DNA from: CF-161 sp035259145
GTDB taxonomy: Bacteria; Chloroflexota; Dormibacteria; Dormibacterales; Dormibacteraceae
Direction of reading: 5' to 3'
Assembly (NCBI GenBank): GCA_035259145.1
Contig: DATFWQ010000130.1
Span: 1-34,946 of the forward strand
DNA length: 34,946 nucleotides
Below the pieces are notes generated by a model. It was not told the origin of the DNA. It saw only the letters and a program-made list of their open reading frames with translations, and searched no databases. Made by a program: the position numbers and the translations under genes. Every line of letters starts with the position of its first letter. Positions within the stretch are counted from its first letter, which is position 1. Below are positions 8,235-17,115 of the stretch, one piece after another.

Positions 8235-9159
8235 TCTGACCCTTGCGGCAATCGCGGCTTTGTGCGGTGCTGTCTGGGTGCTCGGCCTGTGGTATCTGGG
8301 CATCTACACCCACCCGGCGGTCCGGAGCTGGCAGCGGCTTGCCCGTCTCCGGGGGCTGGCCGACCGGCGCCCCTGGGGAGAGCGCCTGGGGGCGCGGCTG
8401 CCGCTGTTTCGCCGGGTCCAGGAGGAGACCGACATCGAGCGCCTGCTGGCCATCGCCGGCCGCGACGAAAGCGCAGCCGCATGGCTGCTGCGGGTCGCAT
8501 TCCAGGCCGGGCTCGCCCTCGCTACAGTGCTGATGCTGGACGAGGCAGCGCTCCTGCTCGGGCAGAGATCGGCGCTGCCACCCGGTGTCGGCCTGCTTGC
8601 TGCCGCCTGCCTGGCTCTGCTCGCCTACCTTCGACTTCGACGGCAGGCGACCGATCGTCAGCAGGCTCTCAGCGATGCCATCTCGGACAGCCTGCCGCAT
8701 CTGGCAGTCATGACTTTTCACCATCGTGTGCCGGTATCGGAGGCTCTGCTGATATTCGCGCGCTGCCATCGCGAGCGCGTTCTGTACAGGCTGCTCACCT
8801 CCGAAGCCGGTCCGGCCCTGCATGAGGAACTGGCTCGGGCACCTTCGTCCCCGGTCGCGGCCGTGCATGCCCGAAGCACGGCGCTGACATACGAACAGAT
8901 CGGCCTGGCTTACGGGGTACCAATGTTCACCGCTCTGGCCTCGGCGGTCCGCCGGGTTACCGAGCGTGGTCTAACGGGCCGGGACGTCTACACTGGGCTG
9001 GCACGCACAACGTTCGGTGCGCGCCTGGCGGAAGCCAGAGTGACCGCTGCCCAGACCAAGACCTTGATTGTGATCCCAATGGGCCTGATGATCATCCCCG
9101 TGCTCGTCCTGATAGGTGCCCCGCTGGTAGCCTCAATTGCAGGAATATTCGCCGGTTGA
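8227..9159 (+). CDS. tadC: TadC-like membrane platform protein
   Basis: 310 residues from TTG 8227, chosen because GGAGG at 8216-8220 lies 6 nt upstream and the start overlaps the tadB stop. The open frame from 8044 is a tadB shadow. N-terminal helix, a polar loop, two central helices, a T2SSF domain (DSLPHLAVMTFHHRVPVSEA, then GLAYGVPMFTALASAVRRV) and a final helix LIVIPMGLMIIPVLVLIGAP. It pairs with TadB as the second platform protein. The stop overlaps the next TTG start (TTGA at 9156). Confidence 0.85.
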   Translation: MPNLTLAAIAALCGAVWVLGLWYLGIYTHPAVRSWQRLARLRGLADRRPWGERLGARLPLFRRVQEETDIERLLAIAGRDESAAAWLLRVAFQAGLALATVLMLDEAALLLGQRSALPPGVGLLAAACLALLAYLRLRRQATDRQQALSDAISDSLPHLAVMTFHHRVPVSEALLIFARCHRERVLYRLLTSEAGPALHEELARAPSSPVAAVHARSTALTYEQIGLAYGVPMFTALASAVRRVTERGLTGRDVYTGLARTTFGARLAEARVTAAQTKTLIVIPMGLMIIPVLVLIGAPLVASIAGIFAG

Positions 9160-9527
9160 TCTTTCGCCTCGGTCTACCACTCCTGGTCAGCGTCGCTCAG
9201 CTCTGCGCAGCTGTGGTGGCGCTCGGACGGCCGGACCTGGGGCTGGTATTGGCCTTCATGGGTGGTGGTTGGCCGACCGCTGCCGAGACGCTCGCGGCGC
9301 TGCAGCTTCTGGTGTGGGCGATCGTGGTCGTCGTCGTCGGTTGGGGCCTGGCCACGACAATCTGGGAGCTCGTCCACCGGGTGGACGTCAGCTCGCACTG
9401 GCGCGAGGGATCGGTGCTGGCCGTCGGCGTGCTGGTGCTGGCGGCAGGCGCTCTCCACCACTTCGGCTACCAGGTCGGCATGTCGGGCGGATCGGTCGAG
9501 GAGGCACAGGGTGTCCTTGGCCGCTGA
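9156..9527 (+). CDS. Small multi-pass membrane protein of the Tad cluster
   Basis: 123 residues from TTG 9156 (TTGA overlap with tadC). Three hydrophobic segments are visible at about residues 3-22, 44-68 and 86-102. The second, LQLLVWAIVVVVVGWGLATTIW, is strongest. I do not recognise the family. It overlaps the start of the following ATPase gene by 17 nt and is embedded in the pilus operon, so an accessory or anchoring role in the machine is likely. It could serve as a membrane partner for the second ParA-like ATPase; that is inference from position only. Confidence 0.7.
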   Translation: MIFRLGLPLLVSVAQLCAAVVALGRPDLGLVLAFMGGGWPTAAETLAALQLLVWAIVVVVVGWGLATTIWELVHRVDVSSHWREGSVLAVGVLVLAAGALHHFGYQVGMSGGSVEEAQGVLGR

Positions 9528-11094
9528 CGGCACGCCGCGACGCACCTTCCTGATCCTGCTCGAGGAGCCGCACGCCTGGTCGGCTGCGGCCTCTCTGGCG
9601 CTGCAGGCCCCGGCGGGGAGCATTGAAACTCTGATCGCGCCAATCCCTGGGGTCCGTTTCCTGGCGGCAAAGGGCCGCGAGGCGGCAGATCTCGATGCCT
9701 GGTGGGGGCGGATGGCGACTGCGCCGGGTCGAACCGTGGTTGTCGCAGCACACGAGGATGACCTGCCGCGCTGGATACCCGGCCTTGACGCCGACTTCGT
9801 CATAGCAGTTCCCGACGAGGCCACGGCGGCCCTCTACCAGCACCTGTCAAACGTAAGGTCGTCCGTGACGGACGATCCCCGGCAGCTGGCGGAGCTCGCA
9901 CTTCGCCAGCTCGGACCACCGTCGACACCTGCCTCGATCTCGGAACCGGCTGACGACACCTCGCGGAACCCGCGACAGACGGAGCTGAAACCTCCAGAAG
10001 CGGCGGAGCGTGTGGAGCAGCCCGCGGTCCACGATCCTTTCGAACTCATCTCGAGGGCAGAGCCCATCGAGCTGGAGCCTGGGCTGAACGGCAGCACACC
10101 GGAGCCAGACACATTCGGCCGTAAGACCGCGCCGGCTCCCGTACGCCCGCCGCTGGGCCAGGCGCCGCCTCGTGTCCCGACCACAGTGTCTGAACCACAG
10201 GCAAGGGCGGCATCCGGCCCATCTCGAGCGGGTTTGGACCCGAGGCAGTTTCTGGACCGGCTCGGGCAGGGACGCCGAGCTTCGGTCGGCGCCGAGCTCG
10301 GCCAGGCCGTGCTCGCCTGCAAGCCGATCGTGGCCGCTGTGGTCTCGCGCAAGGGAGGGGTAGGCAAGACCGCCAGCGCAGCTGCCGTTGCCGCGATTCT
10401 TGGCGAGGCGGTTGACCCGTTCGGGCACACCGCTGCGCTCGTGGACGCTAACATCGGCAATCCTGACGCCTGGGGCCGTATCGACATGAGCGGCGAGCCG
10501 ACGACAGTGCGCGAGATGGTCCGCCGCCTCATGGCGGGTCAGGAGCCCCCGAGCCCAGCCTTTGCGGAGACGCCGGCCCTGGCTGTCTATCCAGAATCGC
10601 GGGAGGCCGGCGACGGCTACGCCCCGGCCCAGATCCAGCGGGCGGCCACGTATCTCAAGGCCAGGCACGCAGCTATCGTGGTGGACCTGCCGAACCGGCT
10701 GCCCGCATTCACTTCGGCTGAGGCGGCGGTGGCTGCAGCCTGGATCGCTGAGGCGGACGTGCTCGTCCTGCCCACGACTGCCGACCCCACGGCATTGCTC
10801 GGGGCCATCGAGTACCTGGACGCAGACAGCGTGCAAGGAAAGCCCGTGGTCGTTTCCTATATCGTGCCGCGAGCCCGTCAGATTCGCGATGCCCCCCAGG
10901 TACGCGGCATGCTGGACAGAATCCGAGCCTCAGCGACGGCCCTGGTCGAGGTGCCCGACGACGACCGCGCCACCCTGGCGCTGATTCGCCGCGTGGCGAT
11001 CACTGAGGTGGCGAGCGAGCTCCGCCACGCCTACGTATCGCTGGCGACCCGTGTCGTAGAGGCCGCGGCCAACCGCAACGGCCAGGGCTCATAG
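9511..11094 (+). CDS. Second ParA/MinD-like ATPase with long N-terminal extension
   Basis: 527 residues from GTG 9511, with GGAGG 6 nt upstream; the earlier open frame is a shadow. Residues 1 to about 120 form a small alpha/beta domain (WGRMATAPGRTVVVAAHEDD). Residues ~130-240 are a Pro/Glu-rich disordered linker. From about 270 a ParA/MinD-type ATPase begins with the canonical deviant Walker A KGGVGKT (Lys281, Lys286), then ALVDANIGNPDAW and IVVDLPNRLP. It is therefore likely active, unlike the degenerate TadZ upstream. The N-terminal domain may be a receiver-like or protein-binding module, which is inference. The extension and position suggest pole or septum localisation of the pilus machine. 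Confidence 0.82.
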   Translation: MSLAADGTPRRTFLILLEEPHAWSAAASLALQAPAGSIETLIAPIPGVRFLAAKGREAADLDAWWGRMATAPGRTVVVAAHEDDLPRWIPGLDADFVIAVPDEATAALYQHLSNVRSSVTDDPRQLAELALRQLGPPSTPASISEPADDTSRNPRQTELKPPEAAERVEQPAVHDPFELISRAEPIELEPGLNGSTPEPDTFGRKTAPAPVRPPLGQAPPRVPTTVSEPQARAASGPSRAGLDPRQFLDRLGQGRRASVGAELGQAVLACKPIVAAVVSRKGGVGKTASAAAVAAILGEAVDPFGHTAALVDANIGNPDAWGRIDMSGEPTTVREMVRRLMAGQEPPSPAFAETPALAVYPESREAGDGYAPAQIQRAATYLKARHAAIVVDLPNRLPAFTSAEAAVAAAWIAEADVLVLPTTADPTALLGAIEYLDADSVQGKPVVVSYIVPRARQIRDAPQVRGMLDRIRASATALVEVPDDDRATLALIRRVAITEVASELRHAYVSLATRVVEAAANRNGQGS

Positions 11095-11103
11095 AAGACC
11101 GCG

Positions 11104-11613
11104 ATGAACGGGTGGGGCAGCCTGGGTAGGGGCGACGCGTGGGGCTCTGGAGCAGCGGACGGGTCCAGGCCTCCCGGGCCCGAGACGATGCGCGGTGTGT
11201 GCTTCTGCCTGCTGTACGACCTGTGCTGCTGGCTGGCGGGCGCCCACCGTGTAGTCTCCGATGAGGTCGACGAGTACACGATGACGGAGTTACGCAGGGT
11301 GGAAGATCCCCGCGACCGGCTGCGCCGATACGTCAGCCCGAAGCTCCTGCAGACCTGGGAGGGGGCACTCCGTCCGTTCTTCAGCTCGGGATTCCTGCTG
11401 GACCCGGAGTTGGGCGAGGCGGGTTCTTTCCAGGACCACGGCCGAGACGCCGGCGGCCATCCCAAAGCAGAGCTGACGTTTGGCAATCGATCGAGTGTTG
11501 TGGACTCTGCGCAGCGCCGCCACGACCTTCCGCCACGTGACTGGATCCTGACCGTCTGGCTGTCTCCGAAGCCGGGCAGATACGTGGAAAACGCCACTAT
11601 TCGGCTCGCGTAG
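11104..11613 (+). CDS. Unknown protein, possible NTF2/TcpC-like domain
   Basis: 169 residues from ATG 11104, nine nt after the ATPase gene, with only a weak ribosome-binding site, so a later start (ATG 11188 or near) is possible. The first 30 residues are Gly-rich and probably not conserved. After a Cys-rich hydrophobic stretch (GVCFCLLYDLCCWLAGA) a domain follows with 'DEYTMTELRRVEDP', 'YVSPKLLQTWEGAL' and the ending PPRDWILTVWLSPKPGRYV. The last strand pattern resembles NTF2-like extracytoplasmic domains of conjugation or secretion proteins, but this is a weak resemblance. Same strand and close spacing make it part of the Tad operon. Confidence 0.6.
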   Translation: MNGWGSLGRGDAWGSGAADGSRPPGPETMRGVCFCLLYDLCCWLAGAHRVVSDEVDEYTMTELRRVEDPRDRLRRYVSPKLLQTWEGALRPFFSSGFLLDPELGEAGSFQDHGRDAGGHPKAELTFGNRSSVVDSAQRRHDLPPRDWILTVWLSPKPGRYVENATIRLA

Positions 11614-11620
11614 CAACGCG

Positions 11621-12136
11621 GTGCTCCGGCAGCGGTTACCGCTCCCGATCGGAAGCCCCCACCCGATACGTGGATCTCAACAGCCGGTCCGACTCAGCAG
11701 CCACGGTCGCCCGGCCCTTGCGGCAGTGCTCGGCCTGGCTGCAGCGGCGGCCGGCGCCGTGCTGGCCAACATGACGCCCGGCGTTGAGGTTGCGCGGGAC
11801 GCCGGCAGTTACCGGGTTGGGAATGTCACCCTCCTGGCACGGGGGAGCGGCGTGTATGCAGGCGCGTCGGGCGCAGTGGTCATCGCCGAGGGTGCGGACG
11901 GCATTCGCGCCTCGGGCTCCACAAGGCTCCACGGCGTGCGGATGGTCGGCTTATGCCAGATGGCGCCGGACCAGCGGAGCGAGCGCTGTAGCTTCGACCT
12001 GGGAGGCCGATCGCTGACAGCGGTAGATCAGCTCGACCGCGGGGGGTGGAACCGCCGCTACCAGGACGGGCAGCAGCTTCGGATCCAGCTCGATGCAAGC
12101 CGCCCGGTGCCGGTCCCGATCGCGCTTGGCCGATAG
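11621..12136 (+). CDS. Single-pass membrane protein of unknown function, end of Tad operon
   Basis: 171 residues from GTG 11621, seven nt after the previous gene. One membrane helix at about residues 32-50 (ALAAVLGLAAAAAGAVLANM) is followed by an extracytoplasmic beta-rich domain of about 115 residues with two Cys (GLCQM and ERCSF). The family is not recognised. It is the last plus-strand gene of the cluster; 60 nt separate it from the convergent dipeptidase gene, and I see no clear terminator there. A role at the cell surface in pilus assembly is inferred from position. Confidence 0.62.
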   Translation: MLRQRLPLPIGSPHPIRGSQQPVRLSSHGRPALAAVLGLAAAAAGAVLANMTPGVEVARDAGSYRVGNVTLLARGSGVYAGASGAVVIAEGADGIRASGSTRLHGVRMVGLCQMAPDQRSERCSFDLGGRSLTAVDQLDRGGWNRRYQDGQQLRIQLDASRPVPVPIALGR

Positions 12137-12196
12137 ACTGCTTCCGCCCCGTCCTGGGGACCGCCGGCCGTCATGGAGCGAGGCAGACCCGCCCCG

Positions 12197-13276
12197 TCAC
12201 TTCCAGGTCTGGCCGAGCACCCGAAGCCAGTTCTCGTGGCCCAGCTTGCGCAGGGTGGCCTCATCGAATCCGGCAGCACGGAGGGCCTCGACAAGTCGAG
12301 GCAGGCCTGCTGCGTCGTGAATCTCATCGGGAATCGTTGCCCCGTCGAAGTCGGACCCGAAGGCGACGTGGTCCGGGCCCATCCGGTCGCAAAGGTAGGC
12401 AAAGTGGCGCACCAGGGCTGAGATGGGGGTATCCGGCTCCCGCCTCCCATCCTCGCGTGAGAACTGGACGGCGAAGTTCACTCCGACGACGCCGCCACTG
12501 TCCCGGATGGCGGCAAGCTGGGTGTCGAGCAGGTTCCGGGGGGTTGCGGTCAGGGCGTGCGCGTTCGAGTGGGTAGCCACTAGCGGAGCTGTACTGATCT
12601 CGGCAACGTCCCAGAAACCCCGCTCGTTCAGGTGAGAGAGGTCAACCATGATGCCCATCCGGTTGCATGCCTGGACCAGCTCCTTGCCTGCCGGCGTCAG
12701 CCCGGGACCAGTATCCGGAGAGGACGGGAATCGGAACGGAACGCCCTCCGCGAATGCATTGGCCCGGCTCCACACCAGACCCAGTGAGCGCAGGCCCGCC
12801 CGGTAGAAGACCTCCAGCGCATTGAGCTCAGGATCGATGGGCTCGGCGCCTTCGAAGTGGAGGATGGCGGCAACTGTGGAGCTGTCGAGGCAGCGGCGCA
12901 GCTGCGCGACGTCGCGAACGACTTCGAACCCGCCGCTTGACGCGGCCTCCAGGCGAAAGAGGGTCGCGCTCAAAGACATGGCCATACGAAGCGCGAAGGC
13001 CTGAGGTACAGCCGGCGGTAACCCGTCCAGCTCCTCTTCTGCGCCTTCTGGGCCTTCTGCCCCAGGCTGCAGGTCTGGCCGTCGCGCGGCTGGATCGGGC
13101 GGCACCCACACCGCAAAGAAACCACCCACGAAGCCACCCTCGCGAGCGCGAGGCATGTCGAGGTGCCCCTTCTCTCCGCGAGCGAAGAGGCTCCGTGCCT
13201 CGGCTCGAGGCCAGCCATAGACGGAGAGCAGCACGTCGTTGTGGCCATCGAAGATGGGCAGTAACGTGTCCGTCAT
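12197..13276 (-). CDS. Membrane dipeptidase (peptidase family M19)
   Basis: 359 residues from ATG 13276; an in-frame ATG at 13300 is an alternative, with GGAGGG lying between the two. The binuclear zinc enzyme of the renal dipeptidase family hydrolyses dipeptides, including those with a D-residue at the C-terminus. Metal ligands are in place: DGHNDVLL near the N-terminus (His and Asp), LHFEGAEPI (bridging Glu), VDLSHLNERG and ATHSNAHA (His). GSDFDGATIPDE near the C-terminus is also typical. No signal peptide, so it is probably cytoplasmic, as in many bacteria. Convergent with the Tad operon; 256 nt without a gene separate it from the transposase remnant. Confidence 0.92.
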   Translation of the reverse strand: MTDTLLPIFDGHNDVLLSVYGWPRAEARSLFARGEKGHLDMPRAREGGFVGGFFAVWVPPDPAARRPDLQPGAEGPEGAEEELDGLPPAVPQAFALRMAMSLSATLFRLEAASSGGFEVVRDVAQLRRCLDSSTVAAILHFEGAEPIDPELNALEVFYRAGLRSLGLVWSRANAFAEGVPFRFPSSPDTGPGLTPAGKELVQACNRMGIMVDLSHLNERGFWDVAEISTAPLVATHSNAHALTATPRNLLDTQLAAIRDSGGVVGVNFAVQFSREDGRREPDTPISALVRHFAYLCDRMGPDHVAFGSDFDGATIPDEIHDAAGLPRLVEALRAAGFDEATLRKLGHENWLRVLGQTWK

Positions 13277-13532
13277 CCTTCCGACAAAACCTCCCTCCAT
13301 TGAGACCGATGATTGGACAAAGGGTCGCACAGAGCGGGTCAGTGACGATGAGCCACTGTGGCCCAGGAATCTCGGTGATCTTCCACCTGACGTTCGCTGC
13401 TGACTGGGAGGCCGGCAGAGCCGCCGGCGAATACCGGCGTCGACACGCGGGCGGACGCTGGATGAGATCCGCCACGAGAACCTGGACGATGACGACGAGC
13501 TGTTTCCCCAGATCAGTATTTGTTTAGCGTGC

Positions 13533-14957
13533 TCAGGCAGGCGCGGGTAGTGCGACTGGAGCGATTGACCGAGGGGTGCGGAGGAGATCGGCGAGGACGG
13601 TGATGGGTTCACGATGCTGCTGGCGAGCTGTGCTGAGGACGGTCATCAGGCATTCCTGATGGCGGGCGCCGTTCCAGCTTCGGTTGTCGCCCCAGACCTT
13701 GCGGTTGACCACCGCTGGGCGGAGCGCCTGCTCGGCCATCCAATTGGTGGCCGGCACCCCTGGCAGGCGCAGGAAGGTGAAGAGGGCGTCGAACTCGCGA
13801 CCGAGGTGACGGAGGAGCCGGCCCTGGGGGTTGTCGGCGCCGCTGATGGGACGTGCCAGTAGAGCTCGGAGCTGTTGTTCCAGCTTGTCCAGCTCGACCT
13901 GGAAGTCCGCTTCAGCGATCTCGCCGGCGTCGCGTTGATCGCGCAGCTTGAGGGCGCCCGACAGGATCGCCTTGACCGCTTTCGGGATCTCCCGTCCTCG
14001 GCCCCGAGCGACCTCCAGCATCTCGCGGCAGCGTCGCTCCAGATGCGCGGCGCAGGTCTGGTGCAACGCCTTCTTGAAGCCGCGGTACGGTCCCCAGCCG
14101 TCGCGGACCAGCAGCCCCGCATAGTCCTTCCCGATCAGCTCGGCCGCCTCCTCGAAGCCGCGTCCTCGCCGGATCGCGTAGACCGTGACCAGCTCAGCCA
14201 CCGCCACCCACAGCCAGGCCTTGATCCCACCCACCCGCCAGCCGGTCTCGTCCATCACCACCAGTAGGCTGCCGCGGACGCTGGACACCAGCGCCCCGTA
14301 GGTGGGTCCGCAGCTGCTCGCCCAGACGAGCCAACGCCTGCGCCACACCTCCCCGCGTGATCCTGATCCCTAACACCTCGTGTAGCACGGCTGCCGTCTT
14401 GCCCATCGACAGCCCCAGCTCGTAGTGCAGCCGCGCCGCCATCGACACCGCCTCCGGACCCACCTGGGCCGCCGCCGCACCGCTCACCGACGAAGTCTGG
14501 AGGGGATGGCGGCCGCGCATCCGTCGCCCACACCGCCGGCAGCGTCCGACCTGGATCACAAAGCGCCGCCGGATCGGCCGCGGCGGCAGGATCTCCTCCT
14601 GCCACTGCTCTTCGACCCCCGCCTCCTCCAGCTCCCCGCCACAGTCCGGGCAGCCGCACGGCGCCTCCACCACTACCGTCTCGTCCACCTGCTCCGGCGG
14701 CTGCCGGTGCCCGTGCTGCCCGTGCTTCTCGCCGCTCTTCCGCCCCGGACGTTTGGGCGCCGCCTTCGGCTCTCCCTGCGAGAACGGCGCCGACTGCCGT
14801 TGGCCGCCTGGAGCGACGCCTCCAACTTCGTTTCCAGGTCGCTCAGCCGCCCCCGCAGCTGCTCGTTGTCAGCGCGTAGGTGGTCGATCTCGGCACGCAG
14901 GCGCCGGTTCTCATCGAGCACGCGGCGCACCTCGCCGCCCTGATCGTCGGTGGTCAC
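13533..14957 (-). pseudogene. IS66-family transposase (TnpC), broken by two frameshifts
   Basis: The reading frame starts at GTG 14957 with a coiled coil (ENRRLRAEIDHLRADNEQL). It changes frame near 14806-14816, where the normal continuation QSAPFSQGEPKAAPKRPGRK is in another frame. A zinc-finger-like part follows (CGCPDCGG, then CRRCGRR), and the frame changes again near 14300-14310 into the DDE domain (VVMDETGWRVGG, LLVRDGWGPYRGFKKALHQ, NWMAEQALRPAVVNRK). Joined, the three parts give a full-length protein of about 475 residues, so the copy was recently intact or has sequencing errors. No IS66 accessory tnpA/tnpB and no terminal inverted repeats could be found by eye. Confidence 0.85.
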
Positions 14958-15080
14958 GGCTGGATCGTTGGCTGGGACGTCGCTCCTCGTCGGAGCAACC
15001 GACGGCAGGCAGGCTACTCGATGCCGCCGGCTGCTCGCAACCTCTCTCCGCTCTCAGCGCCAACCGCCGCTCGCACCGCT

Positions 15081-15956
15081 ATGGTGCCAGTCATGGACGC
15101 ATCGGAGCATCCGCGGGCGGTGGCCGCGTGCCGGGCAGTGGCCGCCGCGTGCGGTCTGCGCGTCGATGACGCGGTCGTGCTGAACGATTCGAACCGGCTA
15201 GCGGTGCACCTTGGGCCGTGTGACGTACTCGCTCGCGTCGCGCCACGGTCCCGGCAGAGCGGCGCTGAGTTCGAGGTCGAGCTCGCTCGGCGCCTAGCCG
15301 ACAGCGGCGCCCCGCTGGCGACGCTCGATCCCCGGGTGGAGCCGCGCGTCTACGAGCAGGGCGACTTTGCGGTCACATTGTGGACCTACTACGAACCCCA
15401 GCTGCCGCACGCCATCGCGGCGGACGAGTACGCGAGCGCGCTCGGGCGATTGCACACCGGGATGCGGCACGCGGATGTGACCGGCGACTGGCTGCCGAAC
15501 TTCATGGATCGAGTTGACGAGGCGCAGCGCCTGGTCGATGACCCCACCAACAACCCTGAGATCGGCGGCGCCGATCGCGAGCTGCTGGGCACCACGCTGA
15601 GAACGATGAGGCGCGCGATCATCGACCGAGGTGCGTCCGAGCAGTTGCTGCACGGCGAGCCGCACTCCGGCAATGTGCTCAGGACGAGGGACGGGCTGCT
15701 GTTCGTTGACCTCGAGACGTGCTGTCGCGGGCCCATCGAGTTCGACATCGCTCACGCGACCATCAACGCGAGCGGGCCGCCGATCGAGGTGAGCGCGCAC
15801 TATGCCGGCGCCGATCAATCACTGGTCCGCGAGTGCTGGATCCTCATGCTGGCCATGGTCACCACGTGGCGCTGCGAGCCGGGTGACGATCTGCCGAACG
15901 GCCGCGCTATGGCCATCGACTGGATCCGTCAGCTGCGCACAGCGCTCGATTCGTGA
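15081..15956 (+). CDS. Aminoglycoside phosphotransferase-family kinase
   Basis: 291 residues from ATG 15081 (ATG 15093 is the alternative; neither has a good Shine-Dalgarno). The kinase-like fold of the APH family phosphorylates small hydroxyl-bearing molecules. The catalytic loop LLHGEPHSGNVL carries Glu in place of the usual Asp of HGD, a variant I recall from actinobacterial-type members. The metal-binding FVDLETCCRGP follows about 13 residues later. The N-lobe is divergent (VLARVAPRSR). The upstream region overlaps the transposase, so the promoter may lie near the insertion. The substrate is unknown; resistance should not be assumed. Confidence 0.85.
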   Translation: MVPVMDASEHPRAVAACRAVAAACGLRVDDAVVLNDSNRLAVHLGPCDVLARVAPRSRQSGAEFEVELARRLADSGAPLATLDPRVEPRVYEQGDFAVTLWTYYEPQLPHAIAADEYASALGRLHTGMRHADVTGDWLPNFMDRVDEAQRLVDDPTNNPEIGGADRELLGTTLRTMRRAIIDRGASEQLLHGEPHSGNVLRTRDGLLFVDLETCCRGPIEFDIAHATINASGPPIEVSAHYAGADQSLVRECWILMLAMVTTWRCEPGDDLPNGRAMAIDWIRQLRTALDS

Positions 15957-16303
15957 GCGATGGTCGTCGGAAGCCGCAACGAAGCAGCCGGGTCGGAAGG
16001 GCGAAGGCGAGGGCGAGAGCGCAGGGCGACTCGAGTGCCGGTGGCAGCGCGACCAGCTCTCGGAGGCGATTCGCGAGCTCGTACTCGACGACCAGCGGTT
16101 GCGGAACGACATCTGCTGGTCGGTGTTCGACTGCTGAGAGCGCGTCGGGGTAGGGGCGCGTTCAGCGCGACTCGCCGGTCACCGGTTCCATGGGGCGCTA
16201 AACAATTACGCCCACATCTATGGGCCGTTGAATCTCGACGCCGTAGTCGAGGTCAAGCGATATGAGCCGAAATCGAGCTCGCTGGCGCCGATCGGCCCCG
16301 CGG
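15957..16303 (+). other. Gap without an intact gene; possible decayed small ORF
   Basis: A GTG at 15953 overlaps the kinase stop (GTGA) and opens a basic frame (SDGRRKPQRSSRVGRAKARA). About 75 nt later a different frame gives a plausible helical C-terminus (LSEAIRELVLDDQRLRNDI) ending at 16137. Together they could be a small gene with one frameshift, or chance. From 16138 to 16303 I see nothing. Confidence 0.3.
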
Positions 16304-17035
16304 TCAGAGCCTGCGGCAGCGCACCACGAGGAACATGGGAAGCGGGCCCGCGTCGGGCTGTGCCGCCAGCTGGCGCGCCCGCATGCGCGGACTGGGTCCC
16401 GGTTCGGCAATCTCCTCGATTGTCAGGTTGTGACGAACCAGGGAGTTGAGGTAGGTCGAGAGCGTCCGGTGATTGGACCCCACCTTGCCGCGAATGCCGG
16501 GATTCGTTGCGAGCCACCAGCCCTCAGAGTGATAGCCGCCGCGGTGCGGCCAGCTACTCGGCGCATCCTGGTCCCACCCTGGAAAGCAGGGGTGAAGGAT
16601 GGAGAAGACGAACCGTCCTCCCGGCCGCAGAACGCGAGCCACGGTGGTGACCGCACCGTCGAGATCATCGATGTCAGCCAGGCCATGATTGCAGGCGATC
16701 CCGTCGAAGGTCTCGCCGGTGAGCGCCTGATCAGAGGTCACATCGACCGTCAGATACGCGATTCCGAGCGGCTCCTCGATTTCGGCCACCCGCGCCATGT
16801 CCAGCAAAACGTCGGAGACGTCGATGCCGACGACTCGGGCGCCGCGGCGAGCGAGTTCCCGAGCGATCCGGCCGTGACCGCAGGCGAGATCGAGAACGCG
16901 CATCGAGCGAACGCCCCCGAGCAGGTCGAGCAGCGTGACACCCGTAGGCTCGCCGCCGATCTCCATGCCGACCACACCGAGGTAGAAGTCGCTGATGACG
17001 TCGTAGCGGGCCATCTCGCGTGGCATGCTCGACAT
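16304..17035 (-). CDS. Class I SAM-dependent methyltransferase
   Basis: 243 residues if started at ATG 17035; ATGs at 17038, 17026 and 17014 are equally possible and no strong ribosome-binding site decides. The Rossmann-type SAM site is clear: motif I VLDLACGHGRIARELARRG, then VVGIDVSD with the acidic residue that binds the ribose, FDGIACNHGLADIDDLDG, and LRPGGRFVFSILHPCF. The C-terminal part has HRTLSTYLNSLVRHNLTIEE, typical of small-molecule methyltransferases of the UbiE/BioC-like group. The substrate is unknown. Divergent from the next gene; the two starts lie about 80 nt apart. Confidence 0.88.
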   Translation of the reverse strand: MSSMPREMARYDVISDFYLGVVGMEIGGEPTGVTLLDLLGGVRSMRVLDLACGHGRIARELARRGARVVGIDVSDVLLDMARVAEIEEPLGIAYLTVDVTSDQALTGETFDGIACNHGLADIDDLDGAVTTVARVLRPGGRFVFSILHPCFPGWDQDAPSSWPHRGGYHSEGWWLATNPGIRGKVGSNHRTLSTYLNSLVRHNLTIEEIAEPGPSPRMRARQLAAQPDAGPLPMFLVVRCRRL

Positions 17036-17064
17036 CATGGCACCAGGCCACAGCGGTCGAGGAC

Positions 17065-17084
17065 AGGAGTGGTGGGCTCGGCTG
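17065..17084 (-). repeat. Third att-like sequence matching the tRNA-Ile2 3' end
   Basis: These 20 nt match 18088-18107 at 19 of 20 positions and 22041-22060 (end of tRNA-Ile2) at 18 of 20. On the minus strand it reads as a tRNA acceptor 3' end with CCA. No T-arm follows, so it is not a tRNA. It lies between the methyltransferase and the ankyrin fusion gene and could be an older attachment site. A chance match of this length in 35 kb is improbable, but I cannot rule it out. Confidence 0.4.
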
Positions 17085-17115
17085 CCAGTCCGGTGGCCGT
17101 GCAATCATCCGAACA

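Noticed and set aside
8149..8868. 239-codon minus-strand frame opposite tadB/tadC
   Set aside because: Gln/Pro/Arg-rich antisense shadow; TadC motifs are on the plus strand.
13490..15010. Terminal inverted repeats of the IS66 element
   Set aside because: Flanks were compared by eye. Only a short direct CAGGCAGGC match was found, not an inverted repeat.
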